A program made the position numbers and the translations under genes. Source: Holophagales bacterium (lineage in GTDB: Bacteria; Acidobacteriota; Thermoanaerobaculia; UBA5066). Taken from it: a stretch of 64,000 bases of DNA. Of the stretch, positions 24,890 through 33,886 are shown one piece after another (within the stretch, counting starts at the first letter, position 1; each line of letters starts with the position of its first letter). The stretch spans positions 91,345-155,344 of the forward strand of contig JADJZB010000006.1 of the NCBI GenBank assembly GCA_016719485.1, written 5' to 3'. Below the pieces are notes generated by a model, which saw nothing but the letters and a program-made list of their open reading frames with translations, was not told the DNA's origin and made no database searches.

Positions 24890-26613
24890 CCGGTCGCCGC
24901 CCTCGCCACGTTGGTCGCGCCGAGAGGCGCGTCGGTGCGTCCCTTTCTCACGCAGAAACAGGACGTCTCCAGCTCGACGTCGGCCCGCGCCCACGCCGCC
25001 TCGAAGCGCTTCTCGACGGCCGCGGCATCGGCCGCCTTCTTCTTCATCTCGAGCGCTGTCGCGAGCCCCCGGAGGGCCCAGCCGTTCTCCGGGTACTTCA
25101 CGAGGTCCTCGCGGTAGACGGCCTCGGCCTCCTCGGGCTTCTTCGCGTCGAGGAGCACCGCGCCGAGGGCGTGCCGTGACGGAACGGTCCACGCGGGCGG
25201 CTCGTCGTACTTCAGGGCGTCCTCGAGGCGGACGGCCTCGCCCAGCTTCGCGATGGCTCGCCCGTGATCCCCTTTCCGGTAGGCGATCTCGCCATCGAGG
25301 AAGGGCAGGGTCCCGGCGAGGACGTCGACGGCCGCATTGGAGCCCCAGTAGAACTCCTTCGGGACCTTCGGGAGTGCGGCGGCGAGGGCGGCGCGCTCCT
25401 TCTCGGCCGCGTCCACCTGCCCGAGGGCGGCGTGCGCCACTCCCCTGAGAAAGTGCCGGTGCGCGGTCGAGACGGGGAGCCCTGCGGGTGGCGCCTTCGC
25501 CTCGAGGATCTCCTTCCAGAGGCCGAACCGCTTCTGCGCCTCTCCGACGACGGTGAGGAAGGCGTCGGCGAAGGCCGCGTTCTCCGTCACGAATTCCGGG
25601 GCGAGTCCGGCGACGACGCTCTTCGCGGTCGCGAGCGCCACGTCGCGCCGACCTTCCATCATTGCGGTGTACGCGAGGAAGTGGGCGTTGTGCGCCATGT
25701 AGATCCGGTAGAAGCCGATCTCCGCGCTCCGGGCCTGGTACTTCCGGTCGGCGGCGATCGCCCGCTCGTTCGCCTCTGCAGCGGCTTTCCAGCGGCCCGT
25801 CCTGACGTCGATGTGCGACGGCATGTGAACGAGGTGGCTCGAATCCGGAACGAGGGCCCGGAGGCGGTCGGCTGCAGCGGTCGCCTGCTCCGGACGCGGC
25901 GAGGCTTCGAGCGCGTGAATGGTCAGGTGAAGCGCTCCGGGGTGGTCCGGAGCGAGCTTTCGCGCCGTCTCGAGGGCGGAGAGGACCTCTGCCGTTCCGG
26001 GCTGCGGCTTGCCGTCCTTCGTCCACTGGTCCCAGGGGCGCGTGTCCATCAGTGCCTCCGCGGTGAGCGTCGCCACGTCGGCGTCGGCGGGGAAGCGTTC
26101 CCGGACCTTCAGCATCGCCCGGGAGTACGCGGCGTCGAGGGGGGCACGGTCCGCCGGCGGGGGCCAGGCGTAGCGGGCGGCGAGCGCATCGATGAGGGCC
26201 TTCTCGACGTCGCTCGCGCCGGCGGCGAGGGATCGCGCCCGCCCGAGCGCATCCCAGGCCTTCTTCGACTGCCCTTCGCTCATCGTCGGATTGTTGATGT
26301 GCGGGCCGTTGACGAGGGCGATTCCCCACCAGGCCAGGGCGAGGGCGGGGTCTCGTCGGGCCGCTTCGGCGAAGGCCCGTTCGGATTCGTCGTGGTTGAA
26401 GGCGTACGCCCAGACGAGGCCCTGGTCGAAGGCGCGCTGGGCCGCAGGGATACGGGTCGAGACCGGGCGCGTCCAGGAGCCGAGGTCGAAGGGGCTCCAC
26501 GAGGTGGACTCCGGGTGGTCCTCGGGAAGGGACCCACGCGACGCAGAGGACGCGGGCAGGAGGAGGACGATTACGGCGCAAGGCACGGCCAGAGACGCGG
26601 AGTGGACCTTCAT
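24880..26613 (-). CDS. Exported tetratricopeptide-repeat protein
   Basis: 577 residues with a signal peptide (AVPCAVIVLLLPASSAS). The mature protein is largely helical TPR-like repeats: AFDQGLVWAYAFNHDESERAF and AWWGIALVNGPHINN near the start, then further repeats such as EEAEAVYREDLVKYPENGWAL near the end. The combination of HNAHFLAYTAMMEGR and HMPSHIDVRTGR is typical of a large uncharacterised TPR family common in soil bacteria. The C-terminus carries CFC. Its stop overlaps the convergent radical SAM gene by ten bases. Probably a scaffold in the periplasm; no enzymatic motif seen. Confidence 0.85.
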   Translation of the reverse strand: MKVHSASLAVPCAVIVLLLPASSASRGSLPEDHPESTSWSPFDLGSWTRPVSTRIPAAQRAFDQGLVWAYAFNHDESERAFAEAARRDPALALAWWGIALVNGPHINNPTMSEGQSKKAWDALGRARSLAAGASDVEKALIDALAARYAWPPPADRAPLDAAYSRAMLKVRERFPADADVATLTAEALMDTRPWDQWTKDGKPQPGTAEVLSALETARKLAPDHPGALHLTIHALEASPRPEQATAAADRLRALVPDSSHLVHMPSHIDVRTGRWKAAAEANERAIAADRKYQARSAEIGFYRIYMAHNAHFLAYTAMMEGRRDVALATAKSVVAGLAPEFVTENAAFADAFLTVVGEAQKRFGLWKEILEAKAPPAGLPVSTAHRHFLRGVAHAALGQVDAAEKERAALAAALPKVPKEFYWGSNAAVDVLAGTLPFLDGEIAYRKGDHGRAIAKLGEAVRLEDALKYDEPPAWTVPSRHALGAVLLDAKKPEEAEAVYREDLVKYPENGWALRGLATALEMKKKAADAAAVEKRFEAAWARADVELETSCFCVRKGRTDAPLGATNVARAATGQR

Positions 26614-26702
26614 CGACGACCTCCTACGTGGAGACGTTTTCTCAGAATCTGGTCCCGGCGTCCGCCGGCGTCAACCCTCCAGCCGGCCTTTCGACCTGAG
26701 AA

Positions 26703-26759
26703 TCAGGCCCCGCGGGGCCAGTCCGCGTCGTCGACGGGGACTGGCGCCCACGGGCCTGA
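26703..26759 (-). terminator. Long imperfect hairpin after the E1 beta gene
   Basis: Two nested inverted repeats form one structure: TCAGGCCC (26703-26710) with GGGCCTGA (26752-26759), and inside it CCAGTCC (26718-26724) with GGACTGG (26738-26744). It lies 14 bases past the end of the dehydrogenase operon and may stop transcription from both converging sides. Confidence 0.6.
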
Positions 26760-26773
26760 ACAGGGGCTCGACC

Positions 26774-27754
26774 TCAGGCCGTTGCGAGGGCGAGCGTTCG
26801 CGCCACGGCGTTTCGGGCGGCAACGGCGATCGCGTCGGCCTGCGGGACGAACGCCTGCTCCAGGACCCAGCTCGCCGCGGCAGGCGCGTCGGGCCCGGCG
26901 AGGCGAACGATGGGCGCGCGGAGGGAGTCGAACGCCTTCTCCGCGACGGTGGCCGCGATCTCGGCGCCCACGCCACACGTTCGGCTCGCCTCGTGGACGA
27001 CCACGAGCCGGCCCGTCTTCCTCACGGAGGCGAGGACCGCCTCTTCGTCCCACGGCCTGAGGGAGCGCAGGTCGAGGACTTCGGCGGAGATGCCCTCGGC
27101 GGCGAGCGTCTCGGCGGCTGCGGAGCAGCCGTGCACGGTCTTGGCGTAGGAGACCAGGGTCACATCGGTCCCGGCACGCCGGATCGCGGCCTTCCCGAGG
27201 GGCACGACGTGGTCGCCCTCGGGAACCTCGCCCGGGGTGTGGAGGAGCGCGACGTCGAGAAAGAAGAGGACCGGGTTGTCGTCACGGATCGACGCCTTCA
27301 TCAGGCCCTTGAAGTCGGCGGCCGTGGACGGCATGACGACCTTGAGGCCGGGGCTGTGGACGAACCAGGCCTCGACGTTGTGGTTGTGCTGCGCGCCGAC
27401 GCCCCAGCCGGCGCCGGTCATCGCCATGGCGACCATGGGGAAGGCGAACTGGCCTCCGGAGAGGAAGCGGAGCTTGCCGGCGCTGTTGACGATCTCCTCC
27501 ATCGAGAACGTCAGGAACGGGGCGAAGAGAAGGTCGACGACCGGGCGCAGGCCCGTGGCGGCGGCTCCGGCGGCGGTGCCCGCGATGATCCCCTCGGCGA
27601 GCGGGGTGTTGCGGACGCGCGCGGCGCCGAACTCCGCGACGAGGTCGTGGCGCTTCGTGGCGATCCCTTCCCCGAAGGCGAGGACGGCGGTATCGCGGCG
27701 CATCTCTTCGGCGAGGGCTTCTCCGATGGCGTCGTAGGGCGTGATCGTTCTCAT
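26774..27754 (-). CDS. 2-oxoacid dehydrogenase E1 component, beta subunit (pyruvate/acetoin type)
   Basis: 326 residues, standard for E1 beta. It forms the thiamine-diphosphate-dependent alpha2beta2 decarboxylase with the gene upstream. Family features: EALAEEMRRDTAVLAFGEGIA with the catalytic Glu region, NTPLAEGIIAGTAAGAAATGLRPVVDLLF, the AWFVHSPGLKVVMPSTAADFKGLMKA loop and the C-terminal transketolase fold (VVHEASRTCGVGAEIAA). It starts 13 bases after the alpha subunit, so the two are co-translated. No E2 or E3 gene is nearby, so those must be shared with another locus. Confidence 0.9.
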   Translation of the reverse strand: MRTITPYDAIGEALAEEMRRDTAVLAFGEGIATKRHDLVAEFGAARVRNTPLAEGIIAGTAAGAAATGLRPVVDLLFAPFLTFSMEEIVNSAGKLRFLSGGQFAFPMVAMAMTGAGWGVGAQHNHNVEAWFVHSPGLKVVMPSTAADFKGLMKASIRDDNPVLFFLDVALLHTPGEVPEGDHVVPLGKAAIRRAGTDVTLVSYAKTVHGCSAAAETLAAEGISAEVLDLRSLRPWDEEAVLASVRKTGRLVVVHEASRTCGVGAEIAATVAEKAFDSLRAPIVRLAGPDAPAAASWVLEQAFVPQADAIAVAARNAVARTLALATA

Positions 27755-27767
27755 GGCGATGTCCTTC

Positions 27768-28730
27768 TCAGGCGTAGACGTCGGTCGTGAGCTGGTCGAG
27801 AGAGGGCCAGGGGGATTCCGCGGCGAAGGCGAAGGCGGTGTCCAGACGGTCGGCGACGCGCCGGTCGATCGCGGCCGCCTCGTCGGCGGTCAGCGCTCCG
27901 CTCTCGAGGAGGCGCGCGCGGAGCGTCGCGATCGGGTCGCGCGCTCGCCACGAGGCGAGCTCGTGCTCGTCGACGTAGCCCTGGTCGTCGGGCTCGAAGT
28001 GGCCGCGGAGGCGGTAGGTCTTCGTCTCGAGGAGGAAGGGCATCCGCGTCTCGCGGATCCGCGCCACCGCTTCTGCGGCTGCTGCGAAGACGGCCTCGGC
28101 GTCGTTCCCGTCGACGGTCCGTCCCTCGATCCCGTAGGCCGCGGCACGCGAGGCGATGTTCTCCGTCAGCATCGTCTCGCGGCGGTGGACGAACGCCTGC
28201 CACTCGTTGTTCTCGCAAACGAAGAGGACCGGGAGCTTCCAGACGGCGGCGAGGTTCAGGGCTTCGTGGAAGATCCCCTCGCAGGCGGCGCCGTCGCCGA
28301 AGAAGCAGGCGACGACGGCGTCGCTTCCCTTCATCGAGAGCGAGAGCGCGACCCCGGGCGCGAGCGACAGCTCGCCACCGACGATCGTCGACGTGAGGAT
28401 CACGCCCAGCTCCTTCGCCGAGACGTGGAGCGTGCCGCTCTTGCCGCCGCAGTAGCCGGTGGCGCGCCCCATGATCTCGGCCATGAGACGTCCGGGGTCG
28501 GCGCCCCGGGCGAGGAGGTGCCCGGCGCTCCTGTGGTTCGTCAGGATGAGGTCGTCCGGCCGGAGGGCGGCGACGACGCCGACGGCCGAAGCCTCCTGTC
28601 CCACGCAGGTGCAGGTGCCGGGGGAACGCCCCTCGGCAAATGAGGCGGCGCTCTTCTCCTCGAAGGAGCGGATGAGCGTCATCTTCTCGAGAAACATGGC
28701 AGGGCCGGGGACGGCGGAGCTCGTCGACAT
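27768..28730 (-). CDS. 2-oxoacid dehydrogenase E1 component, alpha subunit (pyruvate/acetoin type)
   Basis: 320 residues. The thiamine diphosphate motif GDGAACEGIFHEALNLAA is intact and the CENNEWQAFV segment follows; ATGYCGGKSGTLHVSAKELG and TKTYRLRGHFEPDDQGY complete the family pattern. The length and the CGGKSGTLHV stretch are closer to acetoin dehydrogenase (AcoA) and short PdhA forms than to branched-chain E1 alpha. The specificity cannot be settled without E2. It is first in a two-gene operon and divergent from a peptide-binding lipoprotein gene. Confidence 0.9.
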   Translation of the reverse strand: MSTSSAVPGPAMFLEKMTLIRSFEEKSAASFAEGRSPGTCTCVGQEASAVGVVAALRPDDLILTNHRSAGHLLARGADPGRLMAEIMGRATGYCGGKSGTLHVSAKELGVILTSTIVGGELSLAPGVALSLSMKGSDAVVACFFGDGAACEGIFHEALNLAAVWKLPVLFVCENNEWQAFVHRRETMLTENIASRAAAYGIEGRTVDGNDAEAVFAAAAEAVARIRETRMPFLLETKTYRLRGHFEPDDQGYVDEHELASWRARDPIATLRARLLESGALTADEAAAIDRRVADRLDTAFAFAAESPWPSLDQLTTDVYA

Positions 28731-28827
28731 CGTTCACCTCTCGTGCGGCGCAGGGCGCCTGTTGGCCGGGGGCGCGACGCGCGCCCCCGATGCCCATCAA
28801 GATGCTGTCGACGCCGGCAGCCTGCCA

Positions 28828-28867
28828 CCTAAGAATCCCCTAAGCCACCCTAAGAAGTTCCTATTTT
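28828..28867 (+). promoter_or_regulatory. Three CCTAAG direct repeats with a -10-like TATTTT
   Basis: CCTAAG occurs at 28828, 28839 and 28849, about one helical turn apart, followed by TATTTT at 28862-28867. Phased direct repeats in the place of a -35 element are typical of activation by OmpR/PhoB-type regulators. The likely target is the rightward lipoprotein gene starting at 28919; the divergent dehydrogenase operon is another possibility. Confidence 0.45.
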
Positions 28868-28918
28868 CTGTGCTCTTCTTTCGCTCGACCCGTCGTCTCC
28901 CGCTGGCATACTCGGCGT

Positions 28919-30391
28919 GTGAGGAGAATCGGGGGCGTCCTCGTCCTCGTATTGGCGACGGTGGGCGCCGGATCCTGCCGCGGGCCTTCAGGCCCCGTGC
29001 GCGTGGCCATCCACAGCCTGCCACAGAGTTACGACCCGCACCTTCAGAACGAGGTGCTGACGTCCGCGGTCCTGGCCAACCTCTACGACGGCCTGACGGA
29101 GTTCGACGCAGGCTCCCGCATCCGGCCGGCCCTCGCGTCGGAGTGGCGGAATCCCGACGACCGGACGTGGGTCTTCCAGCTGCGGCAGGGCGTGCGGTTT
29201 CACGATGGACGGCTCCTGGCGGCGGACGACGTCGTCTTCAGCCTGAACCGGGCCCGGAACCACCCCGGGTCGGGACTGGCGAGCTACCTCGTCGAGGTGG
29301 AATCGATCCGGGCGATCGATCCGGCGACGGTCGAGATCAGGACGAAGCGCCCCTTCGCGGCGCTTCTCGCCAAGGTCACACCCGTCGGCATCGTCCCGCG
29401 TGATGCGCCGGAGACGATCACGCAGCCCGTCGGAACAGGATCCTACCGGCTGGGGCGCACGAGGCCTGACGGTCTCGACCTCCTGCCGGTCGAAGGCGGA
29501 TGGCGAGGGGAGAGGGCGCTTGTTCCCCTGACGTTCGTCGTCGACGGGAGCCCGCGGCGAAGGGTCGAGAGACTTCTCGCCACGGAGGTCGACGTCGCGG
29601 CGAACCTCTCGGAGGACGCCGTGGCCGCGTTGCGCGGTTCGGCCTGCTGTCGCGAGGAGGTCATTCCGGGGTCGACGGTGGAATACCTTCGACTCTCGCC
29701 CCTCGAACCGCCCTTCCGGGACCTTCGGGTGAGGCAGGCGATCGACTTCGCGATCGATCGGCCCGCGTACATCGAGAGAGCCCACCACGGAATGGGCCAG
29801 GCCGTCGGGCAGCTCGTCGTCCCGGGGGTCTTCGGCTTCGCGCCCGACCTGAAGGCGACGCGCCGCGACATTCCCCGAGCGAGGCAGCTCCTGGCCGAGG
29901 CGGGCTACCCCGACGGCTTCGACGTCGTCCTGGAGTTCCGGAAGGGGCGCCGGGGCGGCATTCTCGTGGCGCAGCTCGCCGAGGCGGGGGTGCGGGCCAC
30001 GCCCCGCGAAACGCTCTGGACCGAGCTTCACCCCCGCGTGCGGCGGGGCGAAGTGGGGTTCTACCTCGGGGGCGTCGTCGCGCAGACGGCCGAGGCGAGC
30101 GACGTCCTCGACGGGTTCGTCCACACGAGGGACGAAGAGAGGGGCTACGGCGTCACGAACCACTCCCGCTACTCGAACCCGAGGGCAGACGAGCTGATCG
30201 AGGCCGCCGCCTCGTCGCTCGAGATGATCCGGCGGCGGGAACTTCTCCAGGAGGCGATGCGGGTCGTCATGGGCGACCTGCACATCGTCCCGATCGCGGG
30301 CCTCTACGAGGTCTACGGAGTCCGGAAGGAGATCCGGTTCACCCCCCGTCTCGACGGCAAGATCCTGGGCCGGGAGATCTCCCGGAAGTAG
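28919..30391 (+). CDS. Peptide/nickel-type ABC transporter substrate-binding lipoprotein
   Basis: 490 residues from a GTG. The N-terminus is a lipoprotein signal (VLVLVLATVGAGSC). The mature part is an SBP_bac_5 fold: SYDPHLQNEVLTSAVLANLYDGL, RPALASEWRNPDDRTWVFQLRQGVRFHDG, DVVFSLNRAR and RVRQAIDFAIDR-type sequence (here LRVRQAIDFAIDRPAYI). Such proteins deliver peptides, nickel or other solutes to Dpp/Opp permeases. No permease or ATPase gene lies in the window, so it is an orphan binding protein. Upstream phased repeats suggest regulated expression. Confidence 0.92.
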   Translation: MRRIGGVLVLVLATVGAGSCRGPSGPVRVAIHSLPQSYDPHLQNEVLTSAVLANLYDGLTEFDAGSRIRPALASEWRNPDDRTWVFQLRQGVRFHDGRLLAADDVVFSLNRARNHPGSGLASYLVEVESIRAIDPATVEIRTKRPFAALLAKVTPVGIVPRDAPETITQPVGTGSYRLGRTRPDGLDLLPVEGGWRGERALVPLTFVVDGSPRRRVERLLATEVDVAANLSEDAVAALRGSACCREEVIPGSTVEYLRLSPLEPPFRDLRVRQAIDFAIDRPAYIERAHHGMGQAVGQLVVPGVFGFAPDLKATRRDIPRARQLLAEAGYPDGFDVVLEFRKGRRGGILVAQLAEAGVRATPRETLWTELHPRVRRGEVGFYLGGVVAQTAEASDVLDGFVHTRDEERGYGVTNHSRYSNPRADELIEAAASSLEMIRRRELLQEAMRVVMGDLHIVPIAGLYEVYGVRKEIRFTPRLDGKILGREISRK

Positions 30392-30458
30392 CTGAGCCTC
30401 GGGCTGCAGCTCGCGGAGCCGCTGAGGGCCCGGAGCGCTCTCCTATACTCCGTTCACC

Positions 30459-32066
30459 TTGCGTGCCGCCGCGATCCTCCTCCTCGGCCTCTTTCTCCCC
30501 GCCGTCCCGAGCACCCCGGCCCCTGCGGTCGAGGTCCCACCCGTCTCGCCCGCCGAGCTCGGCGCGCACATACGGTTCCTGGCCGACGACCTCCTGGAGG
30601 GGCGCGCCCCGGGGACCCGCGGCGACCGGCTGACGCAGGCCTACATCGAGGCGGCGTTTCGCGTGAGCGGGCTCCAGCCCGCGTTCGGCGCGCTCTACCG
30701 GCAGGACGTCCCGATCCGCCTCGTGACTCCCGATCCGAAGACCTCGCTCGCGTTCGCGGGCGCGGCGGCGAGCGCACCCGCCGGGCGTTTCGGCGACGAT
30801 TTCGTGATCGCTTTCCCGAAGCCGGAGGCGGGCGGGAACGTAGACGCCGAGGTCGTCTTCGGGGGATTCGGAATCGAGGCGAAGGAGTGGGGCTGGGACG
30901 ACTTCAAGGGCGCCGACGTGAAGGGAAAGATCCTGCTCCTCCTCTCGGGAGAGCCGGGAGGCGACGACCCGGCGGTCTTCGCGGGCAGGGTCCTGACACA
31001 TCACGGCCGCTGGCGGACCAAGCTCGAGGTGGCGGCGCGCCGCGGCGCGGCCGGGGTTCTCTTCGTCCACACGCGCGAGGGTGCCGGCTACGGCTGGGAG
31101 GTCGTCCGCAACGGCTGGACCCGGCCGGTGGCGTTCGATCCGGGGAACCCGGGCCTGCTGTCGCTCGAGGGCTGGCTCACCGAGCCGTCCGCCGCGGGCG
31201 CCGTGCGGTCGGCGGGTGTCACCCTGGGAGAGCTGCGGGCCGCCGCGAACCGGCGCGAGTTCCGACCCCAGCCGCTCGCCCTGAGAGTCCAGGCCAGCAG
31301 CCTTCCGAAGTACGAGACGATCGTCTCGGGCAACGTCGCCGGAATCGTCCGGGGCAGCGGCTCCGCCTCGTCGGCGCCGGTCGTCGTCGTCAGCGCCCAT
31401 CACGACCACCTCGGCATCGGGACGACGGAGAACGGCGACTCCATCTACAACGGTGCGATGGACAACGGCTCCGCGCTGGCCGTACTCCTGGCGCTGGCCC
31501 GAAGGATCGGCGCGCGGGCGGGGGAGCTGCCAGTGGACGTCCTGTTTCTCGCCCCGGCGGCCGAGGAGGCGGGCCTCCTCGGATCGGAGCGTTTCGTGGC
31601 GCAGCCGCCCGTGCCCCTCGCGCGGATGGCGGCGTGCCTCAACCTGGAGATGTCGGCGGTGTGGGGCCCGGCCCGCGACGTCGTGGCCATCGGCGCTTCC
31701 GAGAGCGCGCTCAGCTCCGTCGTCGAGTCGGTCGCGAGGAGGGAAGGCCTGGTGGTCGCTCCCGAGCCTGCACCCGAACAGGGGTTCTTCTACCGTTCCG
31801 ACCAGTTCTCGTTTGCGCGGGCGGGCGTCCCGGGGATCTGGATCGACCTCGGTGACGACCTCGTGGGGACCCCTGCCGGGACAGGCCTCGCGCACCGGGA
31901 AGAGTACCGGACGAAGCGGTATCACCGTCCGAAGGACGAGTTCGACCCCGCGTGGGAGCTGACCGGAACGGCGCAGCTCGCGAGGCTCGTGGAGCTCGCC
32001 ATCGAGGAGATCGGGGCGCGGGGGGGCAAGGTGCCCTGGAAGGCCGGCTCGCCGTACCGGCGCTGA
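30459..32066 (+). CDS. Exported M28 family zinc peptidase with PA domain
   Basis: 535 residues from a TTG; the signal peptide is ILLLGLFLPAVPSTPAPA. An inserted PA-like domain occupies about 140-260 (DDFKGADVKGKILLLLSGEPG...RRGAAGVLFVHTREGA). The catalytic part shows the M28 ligands in order: SAHHDHLG, AMDNGSALAVLLALAR, AAEEAGLLGSE (general base and ligand Glu pair), LNLEMSA (Glu in place of the common Asp) and a late segment FFYRSDQFSFARAGVPGIWID. It probably cleaves N-terminal residues from peptides in the periplasm, which fits the peptide-binding protein encoded 67 bases upstream. Confidence 0.92.
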   Translation: MRAAAILLLGLFLPAVPSTPAPAVEVPPVSPAELGAHIRFLADDLLEGRAPGTRGDRLTQAYIEAAFRVSGLQPAFGALYRQDVPIRLVTPDPKTSLAFAGAAASAPAGRFGDDFVIAFPKPEAGGNVDAEVVFGGFGIEAKEWGWDDFKGADVKGKILLLLSGEPGGDDPAVFAGRVLTHHGRWRTKLEVAARRGAAGVLFVHTREGAGYGWEVVRNGWTRPVAFDPGNPGLLSLEGWLTEPSAAGAVRSAGVTLGELRAAANRREFRPQPLALRVQASSLPKYETIVSGNVAGIVRGSGSASSAPVVVVSAHHDHLGIGTTENGDSIYNGAMDNGSALAVLLALARRIGARAGELPVDVLFLAPAAEEAGLLGSERFVAQPPVPLARMAACLNLEMSAVWGPARDVVAIGASESALSSVVESVARREGLVVAPEPAPEQGFFYRSDQFSFARAGVPGIWIDLGDDLVGTPAGTGLAHREEYRTKRYHRPKDEFDPAWELTGTAQLARLVELAIEEIGARGGKVPWKAGSPYRR

Positions 32067-32076
32067 CGGGGCCGGC

Positions 32077-32096
32077 GCCCCGGAGAGGCCCGGGGC
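32077..32096 (+). terminator. Weak stem-loop between peptidase and helicase genes
   Basis: GCCCCGG and CCGGGGC are separated by six bases in the 43-base gap. There is no T run and the structure ends 13 bases before the helicase GTG, so it may slow or regulate the helicase transcript rather than end transcription. Confidence 0.3.
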
Positions 32097-32109
32097 GTAG
32101 CATGGCGGC

Positions 32110-33852
32110 GTGAGCGACGCGCCCGACAGCCCTCCGACCTCCGAAGTCTCCGACGCCAGCGACTCCATCGACGGCGGATTCGCCGCCCTGGGTCTCGACC
32201 CGCGCCTTCTCACGGCGCTCTCTACGCTCGGATACGAGGAGCCGACCCCTATCCAGCGGCAGGCGATCCCTCCGCTCCTGGCGAAACGCGACCTCCTCGC
32301 GCAGGCGGCGACCGGAACGGGGAAGACCGCCGCGTTCGCCCTCCCGATGCTCGACCGGCTGGTGCGCGAAGGGGGCGACAGGAAGGCGGTGTTCGGCCTC
32401 GTCCTGGTCCCGACCCGCGAGCTCGCGATGCAGGTGGCCGAGGCGGTCCATCGCTACGGCCGGGGCACCGGCGTCCGAGTCCTCGCCGTCTACGGCGGCT
32501 CCTCGATGGGGCTTCAGCTCCGGGAGCTCGCCCGGGGCGTCGACGTCGTCGTCGCGACGCCGGGCCGGGCGCTCGACCACGTGAAGCGGGGGACGCTGAA
32601 CCTTTCGGGCGTGAAGCTCGTCGTCCTGGACGAGGCCGACGAGATGCTCGACATGGGCTTCTCGGAAGACCTCGAGGCCATCCTCGACGCGACGCCCGCG
32701 GGGCACCCGATGGCGCTCTTCTCGGCGACGTTCCCCGCGCGCATCGCCGGGCTGGCGGGGCGGCGTCTCTCCTCTCCCGTCGAGCTGCGCCTCGGAGCAG
32801 CCCGCGACGGGGCAGGAGCGAAGGACGACGGGGGCGTCAAGGTGAAGCAGACGGCTTACGTCGTTCCCCGGGCCCACAAGCTGGCGGCGCTCTCGCGCAT
32901 CCTGGACCTCGAGGACCCCACGTCGGCCATCGTCTTCTGCAGGACCCGGACCGAGGTCGACGAGATCTCCGAGAAGCTGAACGCGCGGGGCCGCCGGGCC
33001 GAGGCGCTCCACGGAGGCTTCACGCAGGACCAGCGGGACCGGGTGATGAAGCGCTTCCGCTCGGGCGCGGCGGACCTCCTCATCGCGACCGACGTCGCCG
33101 CGCGCGGCCTCGACGTCGAGCAGATCTCGCACGTCTTCAACTACGACGTCCCGAGCGAGGCCGAAGCGTACGTCCACCGTATCGGGCGGACGGCGCGCGC
33201 CGGCCGGGCGGGGACGGCGATCACCCTCTTCGAGCCGCGCGAGCAGTGGCTCCTGGCGAACGTCGAACGGCTGACGAAGAAGAAGATCGAGAGGGCGACC
33301 GTCCCGACCGTCGCCGACCTCAGGGCCCGGCGGCTCGAGCTGACCCGGGCGTCGCTCAGGGAAACGATCCTCGGCGGGGGGCTCGAGACGTTCCGCGTCG
33401 CGGTCGACTCCCTCGCCGACGAGTTCGACATCCTCGACGTCGCGGCTGCGGGCGTGAAGCTCGCGCACGAGGCGGCGGGATCGCCCGGCGAGGAAGAGGA
33501 GATCCCGGCGATTCCCGTTCCGCAGGACCGGCCTCGTTTCGTCCCTCGGGCCGAGACGGGCGGGATGACCCGCCCGGTCCGCCGCACTCCGCGGCTGCCC
33601 GGCGCGGTGAGCCTCTTCATAGGTGCGGGACGGGACGCCGGCATCCGCCCGGCGGACCTCTTCGGAGCCATCACGAACGAAGCGAAGCTCCCCTCGCGCG
33701 CCATCGGCGCCATCGAGATCGCCGACCGGTTCTCGCTCGTCGAGGTGCCGGGAGAATCGGCCGACGCCGTCATCGAGGCTCTCAGGAAGACGACGGTCAG
33801 GGGGCGGAAGGTCATGGTGCGGCGCGAACGGCCCGCACCACCGAGGCGTTGA
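32110..33852 (+). CDS. DEAD-box ATP-dependent RNA helicase with DbpA-type RNA-binding domain
   Basis: 580 residues from a GTG. All helicase motifs are present: Q motif TPIQRQAIPPLL, motif I AATGTGKTAAF, Ia PTRELAMQV, Ib ATPGRALDH, II LDEADEMLDMGF, III FSATFP, IV IVFCRTRTEVDEI, V TDVAARGLDVEQISHV and VI HRIGRTARAGR. The last 75 residues (LFIGAGRDAGIRPADLFGAITNEA...) form the RNA-binding fold found in DbpA and CsdA/DeaD. It acts in the cytoplasm on ribosome assembly or RNA turnover. Overall length and C-terminal domain are nearer to CsdA/DeaD than to RhlE. Confidence 0.95.
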   Translation: MSDAPDSPPTSEVSDASDSIDGGFAALGLDPRLLTALSTLGYEEPTPIQRQAIPPLLAKRDLLAQAATGTGKTAAFALPMLDRLVREGGDRKAVFGLVLVPTRELAMQVAEAVHRYGRGTGVRVLAVYGGSSMGLQLRELARGVDVVVATPGRALDHVKRGTLNLSGVKLVVLDEADEMLDMGFSEDLEAILDATPAGHPMALFSATFPARIAGLAGRRLSSPVELRLGAARDGAGAKDDGGVKVKQTAYVVPRAHKLAALSRILDLEDPTSAIVFCRTRTEVDEISEKLNARGRRAEALHGGFTQDQRDRVMKRFRSGAADLLIATDVAARGLDVEQISHVFNYDVPSEAEAYVHRIGRTARAGRAGTAITLFEPREQWLLANVERLTKKKIERATVPTVADLRARRLELTRASLRETILGGGLETFRVAVDSLADEFDILDVAAAGVKLAHEAAGSPGEEEEIPAIPVPQDRPRFVPRAETGGMTRPVRRTPRLPGAVSLFIGAGRDAGIRPADLFGAITNEAKLPSRAIGAIEIADRFSLVEVPGESADAVIEALRKTTVRGRKVMVRRERPAPPRR

Positions 33853-33886
33853 CAGGGCGTTGAACGGTCGCAGACTCTCCGCTGCG

